Notes: generated by a model not told the origin, from the sequence alone. 64,000 bases of DNA from Laburnicola sp. R22_1 (GCA_014281115.1 JACONQ010000012.1:1860001-1924000); one strand, 5' to 3'; shown: positions 1 to 11,742, numbered from the stretch's first letter. Numbers and translations: made by a program.

Positions 1-123
1 CACAAGTAAGATACCGGGCAGCATCCCCGCCCATTGCTGACCTCGGAAACGTCATCGCTTGCGCCCACCTACATAACACTTGGATCCTACCCTATTGTTC
101 CCTATCCCTTTACCGGTGTTACC

Positions 124-1906
124 ATGGCCGATCTTATCTCAGGCATCGCTAAACTCAATCCGTTCTCGAAGCAACCAGACGACGATGAAGACGAGGGCGA
201 GGCAATTGACGACCAGACCGTGGCCGGCGGTGGTCACGCGTCCCGCCAGTCCGATATCACGAAGAACCAGCTCAGGGTAAGCCATGCGCTGAAGTCGTTC
301 ATCGTGAAAGAGGGCGTGCTATCCAAAGCTCAAGCTGGCGTCGATCAAGACGAGCCAACTTCGGCGCTTAGGGAGTTCCTTGACCAGCCGCATATTCATG
401 TCCCTCCGGAAGTCCTGGACCGAGGTCATCCGCTCCCGGACTACTTTATTAGCTCAAGCCACAATACCTACTTAGTGGCCCATCAACTCTTTGGAGAGTC
501 TCATGCTTCAGCGTATGAGACTGCTCTCCACACTGGGTCTCGCTGCGTCGAGATTGATGCATGGGACAACGACGATAACAAGGACGAACCCAAAGTAACC
601 CATGGATATACTCTCGTGTCCAACATTCCGTTCCGAGAGGTCTGCGAAACTATCCGCGACGTAGTCGACAGGGAGGCCGCAAACGAAGGCAATGCGACAC
701 CTATCTTGATCTCTCTCGAGAACCACTGCGACGCTCATGGCCAACTACGCTTAGTGCAGATCATGAGAGAGGTCTGGGGAGACCGCCTGTTAAGCAAAGC
801 TATCCGTGACAAGGGAGCCCGCGAGCAGGAAGGAGGCGAGCACGTCACTCTCGCAGAACTGGGAAATAAAATCGTCGTGATCGTGGAGTACCATCTCCCC
901 AACGAGCAGGAAAGTGACGATAGTAGCGACTCATCCGAGGACGAAGAGCGCAGAGTCGCGCACCAGCAGTACCGCGAGAAAAAGAAAACAGTCAACGCCG
1001 GGGGAATCATCCCAGAGCTGGCTGAGCTTGGTGTATATGCGCAGTCAGTCAAGCCCGTCAATAACTCCTGGTTCGAGAACGCGTTGGAGGACGCACCTCA
1101 TCACCAACTCATCAACGTTTCCGAAACCGGATTGCGATCGCACATGCCAGCACACAGCTCGAAAATAGCAGTGCACAATTCTCAGCACCTGATGCGCGTC
1201 TTCCCAAAAGGCACTCGCATTTCGTCTCGTAATCTGAAACCCGTTCCATTCTGGGGCATTGGCGCGCAAATCTGCGCATTGAACTGGCAAACTTTCGGTG
1301 CCAGTTCGCAACTCAACGAAGCCCTCTTTAGTGGCTCGGGTGGCTACGTTTTGAAGCCACGCGCCTTGCGCTCGGGTGGAGATGGCAAGCTCAACACCGG
1401 CAGGAGAACGAGGCTGAGATTACACGTCGCAGGTGCAACCGATGTTCCCCTGCCAGCAGACCGCGTCGATGGAAGTAAGCCGTATCTTACTTGTACACTC
1501 GTCCATCCAGATGATATCGACAACCAGCCGGAAAAGCGCAAGACGCAGCGATACAAACCACACAAGCTGACCGGGTTCCTTCACAAAGAAAATCCAGCTC
1601 CAACAGAGCCCTTTTGGAACGAAATCTTGGAATGGGAGTATGATGACAACGAGTTAGCTTTCTTGCGTCTACTCATCAAGAGCGACGACAGCTTTGCTCG
1701 AAACCCGATATTTGCGGTGGTTGGGGTGCGGCTGATGTACGCCACTGAAGGCTGGAACTTTATACGCATGGTAAGTCAAACCTTCCTACGCATGCTCGCG
1801 GTTGTGGAACTACGCTAATCATTCTCTCCCCCTTTATTAGCTGGACCTCAAAGGCCACGAGACGACGTGTACGGTGTTGGTCAAGTTTGAATTCCAGGAC
1901 TTGTAG
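124..1906 (+). CDS. Phosphoinositide-specific phospholipase C
   Basis: Hydrolyses phosphatidylinositol 4,5-bisphosphate to diacylglycerol and inositol trisphosphate at the membrane. Two exons, 124-1770 and 1841-1906, with a 70-nt intron (gtaagt...ttattag) at phase 0; 570 residues. The start is the ATG in ACCATGG; the frame stays open upstream but has no other good ATG. The X box carries the two catalytic histidines, H113 in SSSHNTYL and H160 in VTHGYTL. An acidic Ser/Asp linker around residues 270-285 separates the X and Y halves, and a C2 domain fills about residue 430 to the end. The second exon is needed to finish the C2 strand. No PH domain is visible. Close in size to other short fungal PLCs. 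Family assignment is secure; which yeast or fungal PLC isoform it matches is not decided. Confidence 0.93.
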
Positions 1907-2324
1907 CGCAGGTCCCTCTTACGCAAGATGGCCTTTATTGGAAAGACAACGGAGTAGAAACGTCGAATGCTGGGGCGAATTGACTAACTTTGACGTTCGT
2001 CGCGTTTTTGCAGAGCGTCTGATGTAATAACAAAAGCATGCGTTGCTATCGCGAGCTAAAATGCTATTCAGTTTCCTCTAAGCGAAGCTTGAGGTGGTGA
2101 TCCAGCTGCCACGTGTCTGAAAGCTCATGGTTTGGTATTGTATCCATACTGCGGAGGAAAACTCCAACCTGCTGGGATAAATCGTGGAGATATATGTGCA
2201 CCATATTGAATACTCCGCTTTCCTATGCACCACGGGATTGATTTTTCTCACCCCCCGAGCTGTGGACGAGAAGCTATGGTGATGCTTGATATCCATTGAT
2301 CATCGAATCCAAAGTCGAGATTGT
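1907..2324. other. Intergenic, convergent 3' ends
   Basis: No gene seen. This lies between the 3' ends of the phospholipase C (plus) and the AlkB-like gene (minus); it should hold both 3' untranslated regions. Confidence 0.6.
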
Positions 2325-3482
2325 TCAATCCCAGACCTGCCGACAACTGACATTGATCCGCTTCGTGCCCATGTACCCCTTCCACTTCTTATACAACTTC
2401 TGCTCCTCTGGCGTTGCGCCAGGGGTGCCTAGCGGCCAATCTGCCAGATACGACGGGCACGTACTTGGTATCGTCCGCGCCATCGCATGCCACGCCCACC
2501 TTGCGTCACCATCCAAGTGCACACAGTCTCCACTCCGGACCCTGATAGCGACAGTCCTAGGGGCATTCGCTCCTTCGCCGTCGTCCTCCCCACGAGCCAT
2601 GATGAAGATCCCATCACATCCCACGCTGAAACTAGCAAGTGCGCGTTGACACTGCTCGCTGACGTCGCGGTGCACAGGCATGAAATCTTTCGCTCCGTAC
2701 ATTAAGACCACCCCCGATTCGGGGCGAATGTGTGGGAAGAGCCCGGTGACTAGGGTTGAGAGGTCTTCTGGGAAGGTCGTGGCATGTTTTGCGTAACTGC
2801 GCGTTGGCCAGTCGTACTGTTCGCCGAGCGTGAGCCACCGGAGCTTAGTGTAGAGGAACTGCTCGTTGTTGAGGGGTTTCTGCTTGTCTGGGACTTTTGG
2901 TACGAGTATGTCTTGCGTAGATGCACGTTCTCGTGCGAAGAAAGAACTATCGAAGCGTTGCGGATCTGCTGTTGACTTTGGGGGATAGGGAATGTCGTAG
3001 TCGGTTTGGAGGTTGATCTTATGGTCAGGATCCGCCAAATCTCGATGCATTAGGCACGAGGTAAACAACACCTGAGTCTCAGGCGGCAGAAGCCCTGGGA
3101 TTATTCTGAGTCCCGGGAATTCTCGGTGTTGGAAGATAACCGCATCCTTGGGAGTTGATTGGAGTGGTCTGCCTGAAGCGTAGGCCTCGCATGCGGTCTG
3201 GATCTGAGATGCTGGGATTACACCGGCAGGCGCCCATATCTGCTTCTGTGCATCCGTCCAAGTGTCCCATATCCGGAAATCCAGGGCACTCTCGTCGTTC
3301 TCCAGGTCCGCTCTTCGCATGCTTTGATACTTCCAATGCTGTCTCTGGATAAATTGAGGAGGTTGTGCGTGTGTGTCATGGTGCACTGATCCCTTTCTCT
3401 GGTTAAATGTTAGTACGACTCGCCATTATTCTCTGGTCGACATACGGACTTCTACAGCAGCCGCTGACGAGGAGAGGTCCAT
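2325..3482 (-). CDS. AlkB-like 2-oxoglutarate/Fe(II) dioxygenase
   Basis: Oxidative demethylase of the AlkB superfamily, most like the ALKBH1 branch, which acts on alkylated DNA or tRNA. Two exons: a short first one at 3446-3482 and the main one at 2325-3385. The 60-nt intron has GTATGT, a perfect GTACTAAC branch site and a CAG end; it must exist because clear coding sequence (DTHAQPP...) runs upstream of the first in-frame ATG of the main exon. Product 365 residues. Iron ligands are H251 and D253 (VHRDVSEQ) and H312 (WAWHAM); the 2-oxoglutarate-binding R-x-N-x-S-x-R signature is near the C-terminus (KRINVSCRQVW). Convergent with the phospholipase gene. Family is secure; the substrate is not known from sequence. 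Confidence 0.88.
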
Positions 3483-4116
3483 GACGGGCTGTTTCGCGAT
3501 CAGGTTTGCGTGGTTTTGTATGGTAAAGGGAAGACCGGCCCTCCGATTGTGTCTCGCTATCGAGCCATACAGATATCTAGCAAGTCTCATCAATAGTACA
3601 GACGATTTGATGGATTTCAATGCTGGCACTCAGTGAGTTGTAAAGTGCGTGCCGGCAGGTGTCCAGGAAAACTTTGGCGGATGGCCCGTGCGCGGTTCGC
3701 TTCCACTTGCCTTTCTCATCCCACTCCCGAGGCTTCTACTCGAGCTTCCACTCCCCATCACCAACCCTTCATGTGTTCTGTTATGGAGCCTCTGCTCTCG
3801 ACACCCATTCATGTTGTCTAGCAAGCCTTGACAGGCTTCTCCACACGCTGAAAAGGATGGCGCATTAAGTGAGGCTGCCAGCGTCAAGCTCTCGGAGAGA
3901 TGCGGGATCACTGCACAAAAAGATATTGTCTACGCTTCAATATCTCGAAGATATCTGCTCATTTCAATACTCTACACCCATAGCGAGTACGCTAATTCAA
4001 AGCCATGGCCACTCATACTCTTTCCTGCAGATGTTCATATAACATATATTTACACTAAGCAGAGTGTCCCATCGTCTCTCCTTGCGAACAGCCGCTGCTT
4101 CCTAACACTGGCCCAC
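3483..4116. other. Intergenic
   Basis: Upstream region of the AlkB-like gene and downstream region of the next minus-strand gene. Short open frames occur on both strands but none shows a domain, repeat or convincing start. Confidence 0.5.
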
Positions 4117-4647
4117 CTACAAAGTGAATCCTCTACCCCTCCTCCTCCTCTCTTCCGTTCCCTCCAACACATCAACAAAAGACGTCGAACTCCTCCGCAT
4201 ATTCTGCGGCTCTCTCTTCTTACCCAGATTCTCCATCTCAGCCACCAACTCATCCGCCTTAGCCATCAGCGCCACCACCGCAGCCTCGAACCCCTCTGTA
4301 CTAACCGCCCGAAGCCACGGCTTTGCCACTGTTCTACCCTGTTCCTTCCTATCGATGAAGATGGTGATCTTGTATTTACCGAGTATGCTGTCGTCGCTGT
4401 TGCAGGAACAGTACTGGTAGCCGCAGTCGGAAGGTTCGCTGACTGCGATGAAGATTTTGTCGGGGGTTATGGTAGGTCGGACGGTTTTGAAGAGGTGGGT
4501 CAACTTCGCTGTGGGGGAGGTCAGCGAAAGATTGGGAGAGGGAGGGTGTGGCGTACTAAGTAGATTGTCGAGCTGGTTGCCACATATTCTTCCTGTGAGA
4601 GCGATTCGAAGGCGCTGCTCCATAAATGCGTGCATTGTGTCTGCCAT
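4117..4647 (-). CDS. Small hypothetical protein
   Basis: Function not recognised. Read as exons 4557-4647 and 4117-4508 with a 48-nt intron (GTACGC, GCTGACC branch site, CACAG). The intron is a multiple of three and free of stops, so a retained form would also be open; the spliced form removes a Pro/Ser-rich stretch that looks non-coding. Spliced product 160 residues from the ATG at 4647 (AAGATGGC context). It has a Cys-rich patch (CGYQYCSCN) in the middle, a likely helix (AVVALMAKADELVAEME) and a basic Arg-rich tail, with no signal peptide. An extra 5' exon cannot be excluded. Coding status is supported by the splice signals and protein-like composition only. Confidence 0.5.
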   Translation of the reverse strand: MADTMHAFMEQRLRIALTGRICGNQLDNLLSTPHPPSPNLSLTSPTAKLTHLFKTVRPTITPDKIFIAVSEPSDCGYQYCSCNSDDSILGKYKITIFIDRKEQGRTVAKPWLRAVSTEGFEAAVVALMAKADELVAEMENLGKKREPQNMRRSSTSFVDVLEGTEERRRRGRGFTL

Positions 4648-6228
4648 CTTGTGCACATCCGGGGTTGCGATTTCAATACTTTGTATATTTGCTCCGTTGA
4701 CTTTGCTGTTATTACAGAAATGCCGAAGTAGTATCTAGAAGATATGGCATCTTCAAGCATGATGTGAATCTTGGTAAATGCGCGTGAATCTAATCGCCAA
4801 CTGTCGCGTTTACGGGATGACGTTCCGTGTGAGCTCTGCAAACGACCGCGCCTCGTTGTGATCATGGGGAGTAGCTTACAGGGCTGCCTGCAGCAAACTC
4901 GCAAAAACAGTGGACGACTTGGATTCACATTGAGTGTAACGTGGAGAACTTATCAGAAGACGAGGTCGGGCATGATGGCTCCCCGAAGTCCTTGCGCATC
5001 GAAGTTAGAATAGTGGTTAGAACACTGGCTGATTTAGCTCAACTTAGGAGTCTATGAGTTATCAATATGTGTTCTCAACAATGACATGGACGTAAACAGC
5101 TTGAGTAAGTGACTCGAGTGGAAGCCAGTGAGGGTGCTGTTCGGAGAAAGCTGCCGTGAGATAGATGACTGCAGGTTTTGGTTCCATACGTCATGTGTCA
5201 CCGTAAGCATGCGCAACCAACCTATGAGAAGGAACGAAGTGCTTTCTCCGTCCAAACATCCACCAGCCATATTTCGATCTCATACATGGGACGAAGCATG
5301 GTTTTGGCTACAACCTCTTTGCTAGTCGCTCGCTATTGGTGAGATCTTCTTGTCGCACGCACGCCCCTCGCACCTTTACCACTCCCAGTGTCCATCTGAA
5401 CTGACATCAAATCACCCATGGCATTGAATCACTCCTGGCATTGTTCAGGGGTAATCACCTTGACGTGACCATTCAAAACTTGGTTACTATTTATTTATGA
5501 AACCGATATACTCACTATACCAATATGGCTGTAATACGATGACCTAATCATCTTAATCCCCCTAGATTCGCCCGTACACGGTAATCGCCGACTCCGTGAA
5601 ACACAGGATCAGCACATGACCTCTCCACCGCAACTCTGAACTTTATTTTCTTACGCTCCGCGGATACCCCGCTCCGCGCCTCAGCTAGCCACTTCCGCTG
5701 AGCGCTCTCTGTCTCATCCGAGGGGGGGCGGAATGAGCGGTGAGATGTGCTTGGCGGCGCAATGCAGGTACATCAGGCACGCGGGTCCGCTGCGGCCCGA
5801 AGGTGCTGCGGCTCTTGTCCTCACCGCAAGATTTCTTTGTATTTGTGATGTGATTGGCCGGATGGAGAAATGTGGAAATATATAGATGAAACGGTGAGAT
5901 GTATACCTATGGTAATGGTCGCGTTCGGATGAGGCCGAAGAGTATGTAGCTGTGTAGGGCACAGATGGATACGAGGGCTTGACCATCGTGGAGCCGGGCG
6001 GAGTACCTGAGTAGAGACAGGTTACACGATGGTTGCTTGAGGGTGTAGGCGTGCGCTGGTCTGGAGGTGAGGGTACGCGGTGTACGATATGGTAGGTATA
6101 TATGTCCCGAACTTCTCGCACAAAGGCCTCATCATCAGCACCAGCATTCTCAACATCTTCAGCACCCTTAGAATCTACTCAAATTTCCGACTCAATTCTT
6201 GATATCAATATTAATACAAAAGACCACC
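4648..6228. other. Intergenic, promoter of the cysteine-rich secreted protein
   Basis: About 1.6 kb without a gene I can support. A TATATAT box at about 6097-6103 lies about 130 nt before the ATG of the following gene and is a plausible core promoter. A minus-strand open frame around 5714-6121 is rejected. Confidence 0.5.
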
Positions 6229-7184
6229 ATGAAGCCAAATACCATCGTCCCACTCGCCCTCCTCGCCGCCATCGCCTCAGCCAGTACACTCTCTGCACGG
6301 GGAACGACGTGCCAGGAAGCATGCTACACTGAGAAGCCGGAATGCAAGATCGGAATGGTACACTCGTGTTTTCTCTTCTCAACCTTTCCGCACTCTCCTC
6401 ACCCAACTACTTTTGCTCCTTCCACATTCCGCAACAGATACGACCAAACGTACAGATCCTAACACACCCAACAGTTCCCCCTTCAATCCGCCGACGGCGC
6501 CTGCTGGTCCTGCTGTTTTTCCGACGCGAAGTTCTGCCTTCAAGTATGCTACGACGAGCCTCCCACCTGCGATGACGGCATGGTATGCTTCTCCCTATTC
6601 CCCTCCCTGCCCCCTTTGTTTAGAGTATCCTCTAATTCGCTTCTCAGGCCCCCACCAAGAACGGCGAATGCTACACCTGCTGCCGCGCCCCTCCCCTCCC
6701 AACCGAAACCGAAGTCGAACCCTACCCTCTCCCGACCGTCGTCCCTCGCTCCTTCGAGATTTGCGATCGCCAGTGCGCCGACGAGCCGCCGGCTTGTGGG
6801 GATCGGGTGCCGTTTCAGCCTCATGGTGGGGTGAGTACTCCTTCCTATTTCCACTTTTTTCACCTTTCCTCCCTACGGATGGTTCTATAAGGACATGTTG
6901 CTGATGAATGAGATAGTCCTGCTGGGCCTGCTGCGACCCGAATTCTCTCCCTAGCACTGACCCTGAGATCGCTGGTGAGCCTGAAATTGAGCCCAAGCCT
7001 TTGAGGCCGGAGATTTGTGATCGTTCGTGCTTTGATGAGCCGCAGGAGTGTGGGGAGGGGAAGATTTCCTGGTCTGCTGATGGTGTAGTAAGTTTTATCT
7101 CTGATAAAGTTGGTGCATGAAGTAGAACTGACATGTGCACAGTGCTGGTCTTGCTGTGATGATCCTAGTTTGGAGCAGAAATAA
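6229..7184 (+). CDS. Secreted protein of four six-cysteine repeats
   Basis: Small secreted cysteine-rich protein; no known family recognised. Five exons: 6229-6357, 6475-6582, 6648-6830, 6917-7087 and 7143-7184, all joined at phase 0; 210 residues. A signal peptide (hydrophobic IVPLALLAAIASAST) is followed by four repeats of C-x3-C-x6-C ... C-[WY]-x-C-C, with starts CQEAC, CLQVC, CDRQC and CDRSC and ends CWSCC, CYTCC, CWACC and CWSCC. All 24 cysteines of the mature chain fall in the repeats, so full disulphide pairing is possible. Repeats 2-3 and 3-4 are joined by Pro/Glu-rich linkers. Each of the four introns falls inside a repeat, between its third and fourth cysteine. Size, secretion and cysteine content suit a secreted effector or a wall/matrix protein, but that is inference. 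Gene model is strong because all splice sites, frames and repeats agree. Confidence 0.85.
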
Positions 7185-8207
7185 GCTTGAACTGGTCTTA
7201 AGACAGGAGGATGATAATGGGCGGTGCGCATGGGGGCGTGTAAAATAGATTGGAGATAGGAGTGGGTGTTGAGGAGGAGATAGGGCGGTTCTAGTTATGT
7301 TAGTTATTGATTTCGTTATTTCTGTTTTCCTTGTTTTCCTTATGTAAAGAATGCATAGCACAGTTATTAGTTAATTTAGAACCTTTTTCGCAAAATCGCT
7401 AATAGTGTGCATGCATCAATACGGTGTCGTTTTCTAAGATTCATGTCTTACGTGCAGCCATCAATGTGCAATAATCATAATCGGCAACCTGAGTGCCTTA
7501 CCAATCTATACCAAGTCCTTTCCTCCCTACAAACTCACCCACGCAACCAAATAGAGCCACATCAGCGTATTCGGCGGACGTTCTTGGCTCGTAGGCTTTC
7601 TTTTCCAATTTCTCCTTGTCAGCTTCCCGTCTTCGGCATTCTCTCTGACAGGTGCCGCAGATTCTAGGCCAAATGGCATCGTGGGCCCCACGCCACCATA
7701 TCAAAAGGAGATCAAGCCACCGCTCAATGTCGCACCTGGTCAATAGTCCAATCCTCAGCTTTTCTACTATCACACAATTCTATTTATTTTTTAGGCTTTC
7801 TTTACTATTAGTCTAGTATACCTTAAATTTAAATTTTATTTTATATATGTAGTATTAAATTAACTACCTATAGTAGAATAACAAATACTTTTATCTTAAA
7901 TAATAGAATAAAAAACATGAAGCCCTCAACTTAGTAAATAAAAAGAGCGTAAAAAAGTAATTACAAAAATTACCTGTGTGTTTAAGTAAGCTTAAGCGAG
8001 CCTTAGCACACGTAGGCTGCCACACCTGATGCAAAGTTTTGTTTATAAAAAGGCTTACTTTACTTACTACAATTAGGACTTTCTTTGGGGGAGGGATAAA
8101 ACTTCAGCGCGCACGCTGCAAGCCATGCCTCCTTATTTTCTATGTAAATCTCTACGTTACTACTTTTCTATTCCCTCTTGCGAAACCCGCTTTACCGCCC
8201 GCCAACG
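7185..8207. other. Intergenic ending in AT-rich relic
   Basis: No gene supported. The right part (about 7757-8035) is an AT-rich island listed separately; the left part is ordinary base composition. Confidence 0.5.
7757..8035. repeat. AT-rich repeat relic, RIP-like
   Basis: Abrupt drop to mostly A/T. Around 7846-7950 it contains the words AGTATTAAATTAACTA, TAGAATAA, a TTTTATCTTAAATAATA stretch and ACTTAGTAAATAAAAAGAGCG in that order. The same ordered words recur many times in the 33.7-36.7 kb island, so both derive from one repeat family. The base bias is what RIP leaves in fungal repeats. Confidence 0.7.
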
Positions 8208-8677
8208 GTGCCCACCACCGGCCGCTGCAACTGCTCTAGCATCAGCGTAGCCGTCTCGCATCTCCTGCCCAAAAGCGCCATCTGCTACTGGTAACTCACC
8301 GCCCCCTCCACAACCCCAACACTCCCTACCTCCAGCCCCACATACAGTTCAAACTGCATGCGCTCCGGCGGTGGATCCTTCTCCATCGTGTACATCCTAG
8401 ACAAAACCGCCGTCACGATTAGCGATCCCAAGAACGCGCTCAAGACGTATGTGGATAGCGATACCAAGTCTCGGGGCACGGTGATGAGGTCGTTTTGTGG
8501 GGAATGCGGCAGGTCAGTTTTTCTCTGTGTGGAATGAGGGTGTTGGTTGGGTGGAGTGTGTTGACAAGAACGTTGAAGATTATTGTTAAGGGGGGGCTGT
8601 TTGATTATGTTGAGGAGGTGGGGACGGAGTATTTTGCTGATGAAAGGCCGGGGTGGTTGAGCATGGGTACGAAGTAG
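8208..8677 (+). pseudogene. GFA/CENP-V family protein, start codon lost
   Basis: Glutathione-dependent formaldehyde-activating (GFA) fold, a small zinc-binding family. Exons 8208-8290, 8348-8512 and 8569-8677 join in frame with GTAACT...ACAG and GTCAGT...CAAG introns. The product shows the zinc ligands in order: GRCNCSS, a CSNC pair after the first splice, and FCGECGR, then the family's usual C-terminal EYFADERPGW segment. Where homologues begin (M-P-T-T-G-x-C-x-C) this copy has GTG instead of ATG, and the frame meets TAA 19 codons upstream with no ATG between. It starts within 200 nt of an AT-rich relic. Either it is a recent pseudogene, it uses a non-AUG start, or an unseen 5' exon supplies the ATG. 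Domain identity is good. Confidence 0.7.
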
Positions 8678-8822
8678 ATGGGTGGGTGGTGGGTTTTGTG
8701 GATGAACGAATTGAATGAATACCAGCCAAGCACGAACCCGTTAAATACGCGCGAACCAGTGAACAAGAAGTAAGTGTAAACATTATAGTTGAGTCACATA
8801 TCGTCAACCCTTGTCGGTAGAA

Positions 8823-11558
8823 TTACGCATACTTTATAGAAAAGCTCACCGTCTCCACCGTCTCGATATCATCCTCATTACTCGCATCTCCAAAGATCTT
8901 CAACGCACCCACACGCACCGTGTACGTTCCTTCAGGCGCGAATGACCCATCCTCGAGCTGACCATTCCACTCCCACGCCAACCCACCACGCGGCAGATAC
9001 ACCTGCGGGAAACCAAAGATGTTGCCGAGCGACGTCGTATTGTACCCAGTCTGCGGCACGACTTCCGCCGTAATGCGGGAGCTTCCGAGCGCGAGGCCGA
9101 TGAAGATCTCAGGGCGACCGGAGACGATACCGTTGGGCGCTGTGTCGTTGTTGGAGGTGATAGTAAAGGTCTGGTTGGCGGGGACGGGGTTGAAATCAGG
9201 ATCACTGGAGACAGTGAGGTATACCAATGCTGTTTCGAGGACGGTGGCGCTGTGCATGCTGCCTGCTACGCCGAGGTAGGGGAGGCTGAGCGAGTCGCCG
9301 TTGGTACCGTTAAGGGTGATGTAGCCGCTGTAGACGGGCAAGCGGGAAGCCGCCAGCTCGGGGGGTGTGACGGAGACGGATACGAGGGAAGAAGAGCCAG
9401 CTGGGACGGTGATTTTGTCTTCGCTGAAGGCGAGTTCGGCGCCGGTGGATACGAGTTCGTTGGGGAAGAAGGAAGGGAAGATGGAGCCAGGGTCCAGAGT
9501 GTAGCCGGTTGCCGCGACCACGTTAGCGAGCGAATATGTTACGTCTTCGGTTCCGAGATTCTGGATGGTGAAGTTGGTGGTCTCCATGAGGTAGTCAGTG
9601 TCGTTGAAAGAGATGCTGGAGACGCTCAGTAGCGTGGTGGCATAGGCGGCGTCGTAGGCTTGAATAAGACCGCTACCCTGTTGCGCAACTGGTGCAAGAT
9701 ACGGGTAGGTTCGCGCGCCGTCGTTGAAGAGGTTGGGGTTGGACGTGGCGGAAATGACCTTCTCGAGAGTTGCTGGGTCAAACGTCCCGCGGACTTCGGC
9801 GACCAAGGCAAATACTGCAGCCGCGAGAGGGCATGCCATGGAGGTTCCAGAGATGACAGCATAGCTGCCGAGAGCCTGGGGATAGGTGGAGAGTATCAAA
9901 CCACCGGGAGCAGCGATCTGAGGCTTGACATCAAGTTCGAACGTTGGACCCCAGGACGTATAGGTGCTGAGGAAACCGCCAGTCGCCACGTTGGGCCCAG
10001 AGATCAAGGAGCTCTGGGCCGCAATGGGATCAACGATGTCTAGGGTAACAGTTGTGCCGCTCGCCAGTTGACGAATCCACGCCTCGCCCGTTGCTGCTGC
10101 CACCATTCCTACGCCTTGAACTCCGTCCACAGGACCAGAAACGGAAATGACACTAGGTAAAGGTCAGAATAGATACAAAGCAGGTACAGAATTGTACTTA
10201 CCCAGCGACATTGTTGTAGAAAAGAATGTACTTGGCTCCATGAGCCACAGCATTTCTGACCTTGTCAACAAAGGTGCAAGTTCCTCTACGGATCAACACG
10301 ATATATTCAGAAAGGTCAGGGGTATCCTCGGGATACGGGGTGCAACCGTTCGCGGTATCGTTCACGTCATAGTTCACGGCCCATAGAGGAAGGCTAACGT
10401 TGCCCCAATTGTTCGGAGTTCCAGGGGTCCATCCAAACGACTTCGTGGAAGAGTTTCCAGTACTGTACGTAGCAATCTTGAGGACCTGAGGTGCCTGGGT
10501 GTTATCGACCGATGCCACGGCTGTGACACCCTTTCCGTTCGCGGCCGTGCTGGCGTAAAAGAGACCTTGGTCACCAGAATTGCCGGCAGAAACAGTACAA
10601 GGAACGCCCTGCTCGACAATCCGCTGAACGGCAACGGCCCACGGATCCTCTGTCCAACCGGAAGCGCCACCAATCGAAGCAGTGATGATGTCGCTACCGT
10701 CCTCAAAGGCCTGGTTGTACGCAGCAATCAAAACGTCGTTGCCGGCAAAACCATCACATCCGAAGACTCTGTATGCTCCAAGTGTTACTCCCGGAGCCGC
10801 ACCAGTAAAGTCAAAGGCATTCTCCTGGGCAGCAATGGTGCCGGCAACATGGGTTCCATGACCTTCGCAATGGTCAATTGGATCCGGGTCCGGAACGGGA
10901 TCGTTGGAGCCAGTGTAGTCGTCCCCAACAAGATCAGTACCATAAGATACCAAATTACCCGGGCCGAAGCCACCACCCAGTGCCGGATGCGTATAGTCGA
11001 TTCCGCTATCAATGACAGCAACCTTGATGCCTTTTCCGATCACACCTTTGGCGCGAAGCTTGTCCACTTGGGTCATGACATGGGGCGAGAAAGTGTCACT
11101 GTCGTTGTCTGATTGCCGTCTTTTCAGAGCGGCTTCAGCCAAGTTGTGATCGCTGCCTTTCCAGACAACCTCGTCCTTGGGCACAGAGAAGATGCGAACG
11201 GGCCACATCTGCTTGACCATGGCCATGTTGGCGATTTTCGCCGCGGCAGTATCGACATCATCCGACACATTCTGCAACTGGAACGACGCGCCATTGAAAA
11301 GCTTGTAGTTAAGCTTCATGCGGTGCTTTACGGCCACATCAGAGCTTCCGAGGGTCTGATAGAAAGAGTTGGAATCCTATTAGAAGTCAGTGGTGAGGAC
11401 TCCATTCTGCCCAGCAAAATCCTTACCTGGTTTTCAGCCAATTCCACAATGTATGCACCCGGAACCACCGGTGCAGTAAGCTCTTGAGAGGAGGTAGAAG
11501 CAAAGGCAGTAGAGAACGCACCCCCTAGAAGGGGAAGAAAAGCTGTCCAGTGCACCAT
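8823..11558 (-). CDS. Secreted subtilisin-like serine protease (S8, PA and Fn3-like)
   Basis: Extracellular endopeptidase of the subtilase family. Exons 11427-11558, 10202-11376 and 8823-10152, with 50- and 49-nt introns; 878 residues. A signal peptide (MVHWTAFLPLLGGAFSTAFA) is followed by an inhibitor-I9-like propeptide, then the catalytic domain with D167 (VIDSGID), H217 (GHGTHVAG) and S540 (GTSMACP). The long gap between H and S holds a protease-associated (PA) insert around residues 380-460. After the catalytic domain comes a beta-rich Fn3/DUF1034-like region with many N-x-S/T sites, as in the Vpr-like branch. No membrane anchor is seen, so it should be released. It sits upstream of a secreted chitinase transcribed the same way. 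A TATA box and a seven-copy minisatellite precede it. Confidence 0.93.
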
Positions 11559-11594
11559 GATTGGAGCACGGCGGGACGCAACGAAACAAAGAGT

Positions 11595-11685
11595 GAACGA
11601 AAGACCTGAACGAAGGACCTGAACGAAAGACCTGAACGAAAGACCTGAACGAAAGACCTGAACGAAAGACCTGAACGAAAGACCT
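11595..11685 (-). repeat. 13-bp x 7 minisatellite in the subtilase 5' leader
   Basis: Seven head-to-tail copies of GAACGAAAGACCT (plus strand) fill these 91 bases; only copy 2 differs (one A-to-G). It lies 37 nt upstream of the subtilase ATG and downstream of its TATA box, so it should be transcribed, reading AGGTCTTTCGTTC in the mRNA sense. Confidence 0.9.
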
Positions 11686-11736
11686 AAGGATCCGCGTTGG
11701 ATGAAGAAATCTGAACGGAGCGGCTCAACCCAAGCT

Positions 11737-11742
11737 TATATA
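11737..11742 (-). promoter_or_regulatory. TATA box of the subtilase gene
   Basis: TATATAAGC on the minus strand, about 180 nt upstream of the subtilase ATG. Placing transcription start about 30 nt downstream puts it just before the minisatellite. Confidence 0.5.

Noticed and set aside
5714..6121. Minus-strand open frame of about 130 codons
   Set aside because: Composition is Ser/Pro/His-rich without motif, it overlaps the promoter of the secreted protein, and no splice pattern extends it.
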